Shown here one piece after another: positions 1 to 10,863 of a stretch of 64,000 bases of DNA (positions within the stretch are counted from its first letter, which is position 1; each line of letters opens with the position of its first letter). The notes below the pieces were generated by a model that saw nothing but the letters and a program-made list of their open reading frames with translations, was not told where the DNA came from and did not search any database. The translations under genes were made by a program, and so were the position numbers. Origin of the DNA: Xiphophorus maculatus (Eukaryota > Chordata > Actinopteri > Cyprinodontiformes > Poeciliidae); the NCBI RefSeq assembly GCF_002775205.1, contig NC_036456.1, positions 23,945,968-24,009,967 of the forward strand, written 5' to 3'.

Positions 1-3
1 TAG

Positions 4-799
4 CAGGGGCTTACCGGGGCTGCAGCCCGGGGCCCCGGCATTTCGGAGGCCCCGAAGGAAGTTATATATTTTTGTGAATGGATAGTGTCAGAATTTAATC
101 AATGACTACGATGATTTTGACAGCACCGATGAAAAATGTTCCAATTTGTTCTGGCAAACGTCCATCTTGAATGCTTGCTTGTTATTGGTCTACTTTTGAC
201 GCATCTTACGCATTGGGGAGGAGGAGCGTCAAGGGAATATTATTTTACAATGGCGGACAACAGAAAATATGACAACGGAGCGCAGAAAAGAAGGAAGAGA
301 AAAGAAAAAGAGCATCGCGCCAAAGAGGCGACAAACAAAATGCCTAAACTGACAGGCTTTTTTAAACCTGTTAGCGGAGATGGAGCAGAAACATCATTAT
401 CCCCCGCTTACCAAGAACTTTAAAACCAAAGAAAAAGTTTGAGTTTTGATATATTCCACTTGTACTTATATGGACTTGTAAATGCTGGGGATATTTGTAT
501 AAATATTGTTTTACTCGCTTTGCTTTGTAAAAGTATATTTGAGCATTGCACTTTCTTGCACTCAATCTGTTTTATAGTTTGTGTTGAAGTCCAGGCAACA
601 ATAACTATTCAGTGATTTTATTTTGTGATGCAAGCATCATATTCTAGTTTCAACCCCGACATGTGGTTTAGTCTTTCTAGAAAAGAGTTCAGAGTTGTCT
701 GTAGTTTGTGACAACTGGCTTATTAAAGTTGTAAGTTGTCAAAACTTACTGTTCGGTCATTTTCTGCTCATCCTCTAAAACAAAACAAACACATACAAA

Positions 800-832
<33 letters not shown>

Positions 833-903
833 TTTGACTCTAGCCCAGGGGCCCCCATCCTGACTCCAGCCCAGAGGCCCCCATCCTCCTAAATCCGGCC
901 CTG
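4..903 (+). mobile_element. Non-autonomous hAT-family DNA transposon (deletion derivative)
   Basis: The left end begins CAGGGGCTTA and the right end finishes ATCCGGCCCTG, short imperfect terminal inverted repeats of hAT type. The eight bases after the right end are ATTATAAG. Only three bases (TAG) precede the left end in the window, so the target-site duplication cannot be checked. The element keeps a transposase 5' exon (250-423) but no zinc-finger or catalytic region. Near the right end a GGCCCCCATCCT-type motif is repeated in tandem after a TA/T-rich run (805-835). The boundaries are inferred from the ends. Confidence 0.6.
250..423 (+). pseudogene. Remnant of hAT (ZMYM/TTF-type) transposase N-terminus
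   Basis: An ATG at 250 opens 57 codons. It gives a basic leader with GAQKRRKRKEKE followed by PKLTGFFKP. The arrangement of a Lys/Arg-rich segment and then a K-L-x-x-F-F motif is typical of the start of fish and mammalian hAT transposases of the ZMYM/TTF-type group. The reading frame stops at 423 and no TTF zinc finger, RNase-H-like domain or hATC dimerisation domain follows before the element ends, so it cannot encode an active enzyme. Family assignment is by remembered pattern. An in-frame ATG at 136 exists but its extra residues do not look conserved. Confidence 0.5.
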
Positions 904-1688
904 ATTATAAGTAATTCATTTTGGTTCTTAAAATATCTAAATTTCCACTTAACTTTATATTCCGTCTGCATGATGATGTCATTTTTAAATATTTAATGAT
1001 TTGATCAGTCATCAGTACTTTAGTAAACTTTTTTACCAAATCCATTTTACCCTTTTAACTTTTACTTCAGTGAAAATACATTGAAGTAGTGCTACTTTTA
1101 CCTAAGTACAGTTTTTGGCTGCTCTATCCACCTGTCCCTAAATTAAGATTTGATCATCATTTGTTCTTGTTTCAACATGTTTAAAAGATCCCAGAGTTTT
1201 ATGAATTAAACATCTATTTTAGCAAAGCCAAAAGAGAAGATGAGGATCAAAGCCTGAAGTAAAAATCAATCAAACAGACCTTTATGTTACCACATAAAGG
1301 TCTGTAAAGGTTAAAGCCGCCGACTGATTCCGTCACGTTTCCAGTTTAAAAACCCATGACTGGCGATTAGTCAACACTTAAAATGTCAACACCTACAGAA
1401 AAAAATAATCAACAAAGGAGGTTACAAAAACACTGAATGTAAAAATAGTTTATGGTTATTGGCCATTAGAGCAACATTAATATCAATAGAGGCATCAGCC
1501 CAACATTTCATCATATCGGTGCATCTGTAAATGATAGAAATTTCATTTAGTCTATTATTCATTCAACTGGAAGGAAAATAAATAAATTAAAACTTTCTCT
1601 GCATAAAAGAGTAAAACAAATGTAAGAAATAACAACAAATAAGCAAACGAGGCGAAACAAAATCTAAAAACAATGAATTAGGGACTGA
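904..1688. other. Intergenic: reverse hAT-like repeat and a short hairpin
   Basis: About 925-1140 is a reverse-complement copy of the repeat seen at 9685. Both share the stretch around AAAAGTAGCACTACTTCAA. At 1275-1304 there is a perfect 13-bp stem (CAGACCTTTATGT and its complement) with a 4-base loop. No gene is visible in the rest. Confidence 0.5.
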
Positions 1689-2105
1689 CAGGTCTGTCAC
1701 GATAACGTTTAACTGGACGATAAATCGTCCCAGAAGTTATCACGATAAACGATAATTTTGTTGTTTTGAGACCAATTTCAGGTAATATAATCGTAACGGT
1801 ATAAAAATGAAAGGACACATTCTCAAAGATCAATAAACTTTGCATTTTAACCAAAATTTAACACCGAAACCGGAAAATATTTTAAATATACAAAACAAAA
1901 AACAAATTAAATGAATTAAGTCTCTGTAAACAAAATGATCCTTCAAAAAAAGGCTAGTTGAGGCCAAAACACCAGGCTGAAGTTTTTATCATCCAGTTTT
2001 TAGTAGAAAGAGAGAAAAACGATAAATCGCACAAATCAAAATTATTGACTTTGTGATTAATTGATTTATTGCTGATTGTGACAAGCTTATGATTTTTAAA
2101 GTCAA
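1689..2105. repeat. Dispersed interspersed repeat (copy 1)
   Basis: Shares order and wording with 39212-39380: a CTGTCACGATAA-like start, GGACGATAAATCG, then a stretch about a hundred bases later around CACATTCTCAAAGATCA and TTTTAAATATACAAA. Two copies in one window show that it is a dispersed repeat. The class is not recognised, although a non-autonomous DNA transposon is plausible. Confidence 0.55.
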
Positions 2106-2136
2106 GGTCAACATGATGAAAGTTGACTAGTCGCCA

Positions 2137-2144
2137 TGACGTCA
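2137..2144. promoter_or_regulatory. Palindromic CRE motif
   Basis: TGACGTCA lies 165 bp upstream of a candidate start codon in a YY1-like context (2309). Matching the CRE consensus shows potential only. Confidence 0.3.
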
Positions 2145-2308
2145 TAGAAACGCAACATCTGGGTGGCTTTACGTCAACCTACAGGTTTTGTTAGCTGTAT
2201 TAAACTCTGACATTTCAGTACTTCTTTGTTAAAATACTTTATATTTAAATATAATTCAAACTATCTGACAAACTCACCAGAAGGGGATTTTTTTTCTTTC
2301 TCCTAAAA

Positions 2309-2350
2309 ATGGCGGCTGAGACAGGAGACGGAGCAGAAAGAGGAGAAAAG
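2309..2350 (+). other. Candidate short first coding exon (MAAETGDG...)
   Basis: AAAATGGCGGC matches a YY1-type start-site context and opens fourteen codons rich in Ala, Glu and Gly. They end at AAAAG followed by GTTTAA, a weak donor. A possible continuation lies after CTTTAACTAG near 2480 and adds fourteen basic codons before a stop. No protein family is recognised. It could be a micro-peptide gene, the 5' end of something larger, or chance. Confidence 0.2.
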
Positions 2351-2729
2351 GTTTAAATATGTTCAAATTTGACGTTACAAAACTAAAAGATAAAGCGGTT
2401 GTGTTGTCGGGCTCCTGCTTATAACTTTTTCTTGTAAAAATCTTTATTTTTTATTTGATTAAATCTTTAACTAGATTAAGAAGATGACAAAAAAAGGATT
2501 CAAGATGGAGCGACAGTAAATGCACCGAGTGAAGGCCAGTTTCAGAGCCGCTCAGTTCAGGATGCAGCAGTTAAATTTGGACAACAGATTCACTTTAAAA
2601 TTAAAAAGAACATGTTGAATTAAAGTAGCTTAAACAAAAAACAAGTGGATAAACTAAACACAAAATAAGATAAATGTGAAATATGATAAATTCACAGGAA
2701 TGTGTTCTATAAATTAGGATCTTCTAAGT

Positions 2730-3313
2730 CAGGGTGTCAAACTCATTTTGGTCCATATCAAAAATCAGAATGTTCTTAAAGGGCCGGTTGAGCCAGAATC
2801 TATTGATAAAACCCATTAAATAGTTAAAATACCAATAAGTAGTTGTTTCAGTAAGAGTTTCTTAAAATGAAATAATATTGAACATCTTTTCACACGGATC
2901 AGTCCAACCAAGATTTTGTGATTATTTTCTGTTTTTTTTGCAATCAAAATGTTAGATTTTGGTTGCGATGATCAGTGATCATGATTTGTGGTTCTAATTT
3001 AAAAATATTTTTATATTTGTGCTAATGTATGACGTTAAACATGACTTTTTTTATCAATCGCCATATCAATCCTGGGCTGTAGCTTCACATGAAGGGAGGC
3101 TGAGGCAGCAGCAGTCACTGAAACCAAAAGGTTTTGAGAAAAATTTGCAGTAAAAATCAGAAAGAAATGTGGGAATTTGAAGATGGTGTGAATTTTGTTT
3201 GAGTTTTGCAGATTTGTTGAAAATCTGGAGGGACTTGTTGATGTAATTTGGAGTCTGGAGGGCCACATAAAAAGCCACGTTTGGCCCCCAGACCCCGAGT
3301 TTGACACGTGTTG
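2730..3313. mobile_element. hAT-like MITE with GTGTCAAACTC ends
   Basis: The left end CAGGGTGTCAAACTC and the right end GAGTTTGACACGTGTTG are imperfect inverted repeats of a very common fish non-autonomous element. The bases TAAGT lie directly outside both ends, possibly part of an eroded target-site duplication. No coding capacity is seen. Confidence 0.6.
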
Positions 3314-4624
3314 TAAGTAGACACAGCCGTTTCTGAGTTTCCTGAAAGCTCCTCCACATGGAAGATGAAACTTTTTTCTTTAAAGTTCCTTTGAAAAAAA
3401 TGTACATGTGTAGCAAATATTATTGTTAAATAATTAAATGTAGCTTTTAGTCCACATGAAAAAGGTTTGTCACGTGTTACAGACGCCCTGTAATGCCTGA
3501 GCATCACACAGGCACAAATTTTAAAAACATCAGATAAAGTCCGGGATTTAATGTGTATATTAGTTATTAGTTAAATAGTTGCAGTTTAAGGGATAAAGAG
3601 TCAGATTTAGTAAAAAGTCGATATTTCTCCTCTGTTTAATTTCTCACTAGTTTGCTCAGATTAAATCTCTCTGTAAAACACATCAGTCTGCCTGCTAAAT
3701 ATTGGATCCATGTGGGTCAAAACTACATAAAAACACAGAGAAAACAGCTGGAATAACTTTAATTTGGACTATTTTCTCAATGGGAAGCCAACGCCATGAC
3801 TTAATATCTTAAGACGTGTAAGAACTCGGGTTGGTGTTTGTTGTCTCGTGTGTATAAATGAAAGTTAAACAATGACGTCTACAGAATCTGCTTTTACTAC
3901 ATATAATATCTGTACTTTGCTTAGTAAATGACTTCATTTTTCATTAATATCAAATAAAATATAGGTTAAAACTGATGTTTTAAATATAAAGTGTGATAGT
4001 TTGCAAATTATTGATAAAATAAAAAACAAGTTTCTACTTTTCTAATCACACTTTCCTTTATTAAAACTATTTGGATAGAAAACCTCACTGGATCTGGTTT
4101 CTATTTGTTTACTATTTACTACTAACAATAAAAACCAACAGAGTTTAAGTTTTGAGCAAAGATCTTCATCTTTAAGTTCATAAAGGAACAGATGATGATG
4201 GAGTATCGAGTTTGCTCTGTTTTTCTCAATGAAAGGATCTGCACGTGTTTCCTATTAGAGGAGAAATTAATGTCGTTTCTCTTCACTATTTCATCTTAAA
4301 CTCGATTAAAATCATCTTCTGTCTTCATATTTATTCGCACACAAACAGTAGAGAGAACTTTTGAACACTTTGCAACATCATTTATCGATGGATGACGCGG
4401 CATTTCATGCACTCAGATAAAGTAGTTCCTATTTCCCTTCTAATCACGCAGCTTACTGAGCATCTATCCTGCCTTTCAAAACTAACAGAGATGCTTTAAA
4501 TGCGCCAGAACGATAATAATGTTTTCAGTCTGCAGCTGCACCGCGTCTAATACTTGCAATTAAAGTGTTTAAAATTTACTTTTGGAGGGTTTTAAGATGA
4601 GGAAGTAGATATTTCCAGTCTTAC
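3314..4624. other. Intergenic, no feature recognised
   Basis: AT-rich single-copy-looking DNA. No convincing exon, RNA gene or element end was found on either strand. Confidence 0.4.
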
Positions 4625-4706
4625 CTCCTGAGCGAGACGCAGTCAGGAGGGAAATGATGGAGATGATTCTGCAGCGGGTCGCGGAATCTCCGACAGAAAC
4701 TAAGAA
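4625..4706 (-). other. Exon-like segment with strong splice donor
   Basis: Read on the minus strand, a GC- and CpG-rich segment ends at CAGGAG followed by GTAAGA, a good donor. An acceptor-like ATTTTCTTAG lies at the other side. One frame stays open (SVGDSATRC...). The 2.1 kb composite repeat sits immediately upstream, between this segment and the CpG-rich DNA at 6.9 kb. That repeat may therefore have separated a promoter from its first exon. No protein match is recognised. Confidence 0.25.
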
Positions 4707-4724
4707 AATAAAAAATAAATTAAA

Positions 4725-6856
4725 GCTGCAAGCAGCCTCGGGCGGCCCTCGCAGCAAGCGCCGCTCCGGCCTATTGGCCACCGCGGGGGTTCCAGCCACC
4801 GCAGAAGGTCTCGCACGATTTCCAGAGCCGCAGCCAACTCCCGACCGCAGAAGCTCCGCCGCAGTTTTCAGCACCGCCGCCCGCTAGCCACCGCAGAAGC
4901 TGTCGCGCATTTTCCCCGCCCGTCCACCAGGCGACACGCGTGAATGCGTTCGGCAGCGCTCCCCGACGACTGTCAAAAAATGTGGCGCAGATCGGTCGAT
5001 GCGTCGAGGAGATACAACCCATGTATTAACTTAGGGGGCGCAGTGGAGCCAAATTACATTTCAAACCCGTTGGGCTCTTTAGAGGTGAACAAAGGTCATA
5101 CAGATCCAGTTTGGCGCCAATCGGATGATCTATGCCTGAATAAGAGCCAAACGTATGCATATGGCGAGGGACTGATATTCGCCATTTGGCCACGCCCACA
5201 CGGTTCAGCCAGCAGCGAGCATTGACAGAGTTTATCATCCGAATCATCGTGATTAGGTCAAGAGAGCCATAAACAGAGCTTTCCAAGGAAAAAAATGGCA
5301 CTTCCTGTTGTGAGGGGGCGGGGCTTAGATGACGTCATAATGTGATGACGTAGGATCGACGGGCATACCACCAGGATTACTCAGGCAAAGTTTGATGCAG
5401 CTCGGTCAAAATATGTGGAATGTAGAGGCAAACGTATACGAACGGCGTTGCCGCCATTGAAAACACTTGGGACTTTAAAGCAAGCGAGACCAACTTCCTA
5501 TCTGTCATCCAACACAGAATCAACTTGATTAGGTCAAGAGAGCCATAAACAGAGCTTTCCAAGGAAAAAAACGGCACTTCCGGTTCCGAGGGGGCGGGGC
5601 TTAGATGACGTCATAATGTGATGACGTAGGATTGACGGGCAAGCCTCCAGGATCACTCAGGCCAAGTTTGATGCAGCTCGGTCAAAATATGTGGAATGTA
5701 GAGGCAAACGTATACGAACGGCGTTGCCGCCATTGAAAACTCTTGGCACTTTAAAGCAAGCGAGATCAACTTCCTATCTGTCATCCAACACAGAATCAAC
5801 TTGATTAGGTCAAGAGAGCCATAAACAGAGCTTTCCAAGGAAAAAAACGGCACTTCCGGTTCCCAGGGGGCGGGGCTTAGATGACGTCATAATGTGATGA
5901 CTTAGGATTGACGGGCAAGCCTCCAGGATCACTCAGGCCAAGTTTGATGCAGCTCGGTCGAAACATGTGGAATCTAGAAGCAAACGTATGGCATCGGCGT
6001 TACAGGTCACTTCGCCACGCCGCCACGCCCAGCTGCTATCTCAAAGCCGGTCGGGGTTGGAATCCTCAACACACCAACATGTCTTCTGTGTCTGGACACA
6101 GTTTCATGTTGATTAGGTCAAAGGGCTAAGAGAGCGACCGTTCACAGTAAAACATGACACTTCCTGTTCTCAGGGGGCGTGGCCTAAGTGATGTCATCAT
6201 TTGACCATATGGTATTGTAAGCCACCTGATGTCGATCAATCACTGAAAGTTTGGTCCCTCTATGTGCTTTTGTATAGGAAATATAAGAGTTTCGTGTTTC
6301 ATGGCGAGTAGGTGAACTTTGACCCCTGCTAACCCCCCTTCAACATGCTCCAAAACTCACCAATTTGATAACTTTAAATCAAACATGCCTTATGATCAGA
6401 CTGACCAAGTTTGAAGTCGATCAATCGAAATCCCTAGGAGGAGTTCGATCAAATACGAAGGCTGTAAACGTCAAAATCGAGGTAAAAAATGGACGTTCAA
6501 TACAAAATGGCCGACTTCCTGTGATAGTTGGCTTATAACATTAAATGTAAGTTCTGAGTCTTTTGGTGAGCTCTACATGTGTACCAAATTTCATGTCTCT
6601 ACGATGAAGTACGTTCATACCATTGTGTCAACAGAAAATTGCTAGTTGCTGCCGTTCAGCAATTTTTTTTGCGATTTTTGCGACAACCTTAAAATTCAAA
6701 ATTTTTAAATTTTCTAGTCGCCACCGCCAAGTTTGGTGAGTTTTTGAATATGATAAAGCCCCCAAAAAGGCTCCTCTTTAGGGGGGCAGAATCGTAATAA
6801 TAATAAGAAACAGTACAGAAACAATAGGCCTTCGCAGCGCTTTGCTGCTCGGGCCT
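4725..6856. mobile_element. Composite interspersed element with internal tandem repeats
   Basis: It begins GCTGCAAGCAGCCTCGG and ends GCTTTGCTGCTCGGGCCT, flanked by the direct repeat AATTAAA (4718-4724 and 6857-6863), which looks like a target-site duplication. Inside are three 276-bp tandem units plus a diverged 308-bp one, then a unique segment and a (TAA)n-AGAAACAGTAC tail. No open frame encodes a recognisable protein. Similar sequences are common in fish genomes, but I cannot name the class. Helitron-like ends are possible (see the findings). Confidence 0.6.
5251..6110. repeat. 276-bp tandem repeat units
   Basis: The anchor GATTAGGTCAAGAGAGCC recurs at 5251, 5527 and 5803, exactly 276 bp apart, and in diverged form at 6111. 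Each intact unit carries CACTTCC(G/T)G, GGGGGCGGGGC and TGACGTCA (at 5330, 5606 and 5882) within about 60 bp. The short antisense reading frames that recur at the same period are a by-product of the repeat. Confidence 0.85.
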
Positions 6857-6863
6857 AATTAAA

Positions 6864-7252
6864 AAAGCATCGGGTAATGCCAACGGTGCCTTCAACCCGC
6901 TCGCCATCACCACCGGAGAGGCACGTACGACCCGTCAGCCAATCGGAGCCGAGCATTTACGAAATCCTCTCGCGGATTCTTAGAAGAAGAAAAAAAAATG
7001 AGGCGCGCGCTGAAAGCCAGAAAAGGCGGAAGTGAATCAGGGAAAGTCCGATTGGGCATCACTTCAGTTTAATTCATTCAAAAGCGGCACCGCAACACAA
7101 ACAGCTTCACAGATAAACGCACTAAAACAAGCAGAAGTGGATGAAGTCGCGCAGCTTTTTCTTTATATGTTTCCTAATATTTCTCACAATATTAGGAAAT
7201 ATTGTGAGAAATGTGAGCGGAGTGGAGACGTGACAGATTCCCACGGTCACGG
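6864..7252. promoter_or_regulatory. CpG-rich presumptive bidirectional promoter
   Basis: A CpG-dense stretch in otherwise AT-rich DNA. On the plus strand a transcript could end its first exon at 7251 (CACG then GTGAGT, a full-consensus donor). On the minus strand an ATG near 6913 opens MVMASGLKAPLALP before running into the composite repeat. Both exons are inferred from splice-like signals only. Confidence 0.3.
7170..7212. repeat. Two overlapping palindromes
   Basis: TTTCCTAATATT pairs with AATATTAGGAAA (7170-7181 and 7188-7199). ATTTCTCACAATAT pairs with ATATTGTGAGAAAT (7179-7192 and 7199-7212). The two stems share their middle bases, so only one can form at a time. Confidence 0.7.
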
Positions 7253-8958
7253 TGAGTGGAGAAGGAGCCGCTGTTTACGTAATTGAAAACTTGAAACTCT
7301 CATATATTCCAAGTCTGGCTCCTGCTGAATCATAAAAGTCTGAAACGAGACACCTGGATGTGCAGAACCTTTCAAAAGTATTCAGACACCTTGGACTTTC
7401 TCCACATTGCTCACTTTTAATGGGGAAGATTTTCAGTGATACACCAACTCAAAACCATCAAGTTATATTTGCAGAATTGGAAGTGAAAAAAATAAACTCT
7501 AGTTCAACCAAATGGCTTTAATTAGTAAACAGGTAATTACTGTGTAATTAAACCTCATTATAAATGTTGTGTGAAGGTCTCAGATTACAGATCATCGTTT
7601 ATTCTACAGGAAGGAAGAAAACTGGATCAGTTTAAAACGACGTTCCACAGCAGAAGAGTTCAAAGTTCACTCTGGGGCAATTCAATCTTAGTCTTAGAAT
7701 AAGGCAAATATAGTTTGTTTCATAGGTGGTGAAAGTCAGAATGACACTTTTTTTTTTTTACAGACAAATAACATTAACACTTAAAAATGTTTAAAGTAAA
7801 ATAAGTTTCCATTTATGAATGAAGATTTTGCATTTATCTTAATTTTGGATGAACTAGACTAACAAACATTGACTTAATTTTAATAAAAAGCTAATTTTAT
7901 AGCACAACCAACCCCACAAATGTAGAAAATAGTGCAATCTTGCTATAACTTTTTATGATTTGTATCTACATACAATGGTTTTTAATGGTCTATAATGGTT
8001 TTAACTTAATGATTTTCGCCCGTGTGGGAAAAAGTTTGGATAATCCTGCTCATTTTCCAAATTATATCTCAATATTTTAACATTTTAATCCCATCATAAC
8101 TGAAACATTATACCCAAATCTTTTCTGCAGACATAACATTCACTACGAATGCAGTTAAATGGAGTCCCTCAAGTCTCATTTCATGGCCCATCTCTATTTT
8201 TATTGTAGTTTCTATACTAAAAGTCATTTTTTAGTAGATTTAATAAAAGTGATACTTTAAAACTCCATCAATTAAAACTCAAACATTTGTCTGCTTGCAT
8301 CTCCAGATGATCACATTAGATCTCCTGTGGAAAAGTTTGGTGCCGTTTTGCACAAATCCAAGTTTACTCTTTCCTAACAGATAAATAGATATTTGTTTCT
8401 TCATCTCACCTGCATTACTGCACATTCTTTTATTCGTGATTTAGAAATGTTTTCTGTGGGCAGAAGTTACCAACGTGCTGCTCATGTGAACTGAAATGTC
8501 TCTGTGGTGCAGGACTTTTAGGCCTCACACCGCTGCCTTCAGGTTTGCTGATTTTATCTCCAAATTGTCAGAATAATCTGACTCCACTGCAAAAACTAAA
8601 TGTTCTAAAACATGAACACAGCAGCAGAAATAATCACATATTTGCAGTCGTAGATGTAACTTACAGGAAGCCAAATCTGCTGTTGACACAAGTAAAGTTT
8701 GATATTTAAATTTTGCCTAATGAGTGTTTTATTTTTTAAGCTTTCCTCGTAACACCTAAAAACAACTTTGCTCTGTTTTTATTGTGTTTACTTTGACTGC
8801 AAACTGACACAACAGTGGATCCGCCTTGAACAAACTTCCAGACAAAAGCCTGTTGTTAGTCTGAAACCCGTGGCAGGAGTCGGTTCGTCACCTATAGAGA
8901 TATCTGGATTTAGACGATGTTACATCCCCAGGGCAGTCTAAGGGTTTTGGAGGGGGGC
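7253..8958. other. Intergenic; Tc1-like terminal remnant
   Basis: About 7362-7480 (AAAAGTATTCAGACACCTT, TTTCTCCACATT) resembles the end of a common fish Tc1-like non-autonomous element. A remnant of the same kind appears at about 21860. The rest is AT-rich with no convincing exon. A 30-base segment at 8514-8543, flanked by TGGTGCAG and GTTTGC, is exon-like but unsupported. Confidence 0.35.
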
Positions 8959-9634
8959 TGTAACAATAGATAAACCAGGTAAAAATGAAGAGACAAAACC
9001 AGGAGGGTAAAGTTAAAGGGTTTATTCTTTAAGTGGGACCGGAAGAAGTCTCAAAGGTGAAAATGAGAACCTAAAAGAAAAGAAAGGGGAGAATAACAAC
9101 AAAAACCGAGGTTTCTAGTAGACAAATCCTCCATCACAGCACCACAAAGCTGCAGCACACATGAGGCTCTGAAAGTCAGTTTCCCAGCTAGTCTTATTCT
9201 CCATACTTATCAGGTCAAACCACATAGTGCAATACCATATCACTGGTCAATCTATCCGCCAAATTCTTATATTTTTTTTGTGTTGTATTTATATTTACTT
9301 ATATTCTTATATTCTATATTCTTATTCCTTGTTTCTTGCATAATTTAAGGTTTTGGTTACTCACATTTGGTGTGTACCTTAGTATTTAATTTGTATTTTT
9401 GTATTCTTTTGCACTTTTGCTTACTGTGTGTTATCTTTGTTTTTTGCCTGGGAGCTGCTGGTAACTTCAATTTCCTGAGGGAGTCTTCCCAAAGGATCAA
9501 TAAAGTACAAGTCTAAGTCTAAGTCTAAGTCTAAGTCTCTGCTAATGAAGAGGCAGAGTGACACCAGCTGAGCCTGTTTAACCCACCGGAGCTCAGCAGC
9601 AACCTGAACTGGAGGGGAAATCCCACATGTAACA
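8959..9634 (-). mobile_element. Possible solo LTR, interrupted by a LINE tail
   Basis: On the minus strand the segment begins TGTTACATGTGGG and ends TTGTTACA, with AATAAA near the 3' end (plus-strand TTTATT near 9022), the layout of an LTR. A 270-bp LINE 3' end (9271-9540) is embedded in it. No matching flanking duplication was found, so this is tentative. Confidence 0.3.
9271..9540 (+). mobile_element. LINE 3' untranslated end with (TCTAAG)n tail
   Basis: T-rich sequence leads to GGGAGCTGCTGGTAACTT, CAATTTCCTGAGGGAGTC, AGGATCAATAAAGTA and then four to five copies of TCTAAG. A conserved 3' end followed by a short tandem tail is the signature of a 5'-truncated L2/Rex-type non-LTR retrotransposon. 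No coding part is present. Confidence 0.7.
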
Positions 9635-9684
9635 GACGACCATAAAAACGCTGTAAAAATGTTTTAAAATGAAGATTTGTTACT

Positions 9685-10560
9685 ATCAGAGGTGAGTAGC
9701 CAAAAATTCAACTCAAGTAAGAGTAGCACTACTTCAACATACTTTTACTAAAGTAAAAGTAAAAAGTAGCCGTCCAAGAAATTAGTCAGTTAAGAGTTAA
9801 AAGTATTTGGTAGGAAGTCTAATCAAGTAACTGATCAAATTATCAATCATTTACTAATCAGATGGCCCAAAATATAAAGCTATGTGGAAATTTTGGTATT
9901 TTAAAAACCAAAATGACAATAATGTCAACAATTCATATAAATAGCTTGATTTGAAATGATGTTCAGTGATTTGTGATTTTTACATCAGTGACTTGAACCA
10001 GTTTCCTCAAAAAATCTGATATTTCACCCAATATTCAAAGTTTAAAATAGATTCATGTTAAAAAAAATGCTCACAATAATTCGCTCCACTCATTCTGCCT
10101 TAAAGAGAAACTGTCTCTGTTTTTCCACACTTTGCATGTATGTGCATGAGCTGAGCTGCAGCCAATCAAACTACACAGATTTTACTTTTTAAAAAAATCT
10201 GTTTGCAAAGCTAGTTTTTTTTTTTTATTTGCTTAACCTACAAATAACCCAACAAAAACCAAAGTGCCACAGAGAAGAGAAGCACAGATGGCGACGGAAC
10301 ATCAAAGCAAAACGAAGACTTGGCCCCGCTGTAAACACTCTGGTTATTACTCAGTAATAACCACAGGCGGCACCAAGTCATCGCTTTGCAAGTGACCTGT
10401 GAAATGATGCGACTGTGTCTCTTCTGGTCATTAAATCAAACCAAGGTAACTTAAGGTTGTGAGCTGAACTGGTGCCTCCATCTTGAATTTTCCCTCCATT
10501 GTTTTAATGCTAACTGCCAGTTTTAAACGGCGCAACTGAGGTTATGTGGAGTGAAATATG
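9685..10560. repeat. hAT-like dispersed repeat and associated sequence
   Basis: The start (GAGGTGAGTAGCCAAAAATT ... AAAGTAAAAAGTA) is the forward version of the repeat at 925-1140. The right part includes a short ATGGCGACGG frame of 35 codons and a TGGTTATTAC hairpin (10341-10363). The right edge is uncertain. Confidence 0.45.
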
Positions 10561-10653
10561 AAAACATTGAAAACCCGCCATCCTCTGCTAATTTCTTTCA
10601 TGCGCCTCTGGGCTTTTGCACATTAACGGTGGAGCAAGTTGCTAAACTCTTAC

Positions 10654-10863
10654 CTCGCTGACTCATTTACAGAGCATCGTCTGCACTGCAGCTAATTGGA
10701 AGTGGCAGAATTCAGAGACGAATTCTGAGAAAAGAAAGGTGGGTGAGTGAGTGAGTGGGTGAGTGAGTGAAACCCAAACTGAACCACACAGACGCCCTCG
10801 GGCTGAGATGGGCGTCCACAGATCTGAGATCAGGAGGAAGATAAGCAATAAGATCTTCTTCAT
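10654..10863 (-). other. Orphan signal-peptide-like ORF with splice signals
   Basis: An ATG at 10863 opens MKKILLLIFLLISDLW, an ideal secretory signal, followed by TPISARG. Downstream on the same strand are a polypyrimidine-rich acceptor (CTTTTCTCAG) and then CAGCGAG with GTAAGAG, a strong donor, at 10654. A GTGA-rich simple repeat (10740-10770) lies between. This looks like the first exons of a secreted or type I membrane protein gene, but no further exons were found to the left, so it may be a gene relic. Confidence 0.3.

Noticed and set aside
5377-5853. Two near-identical 66-codon minus-strand frames
   Set aside because: Repeat by-products spaced by the 276-bp unit; no start context or domain.
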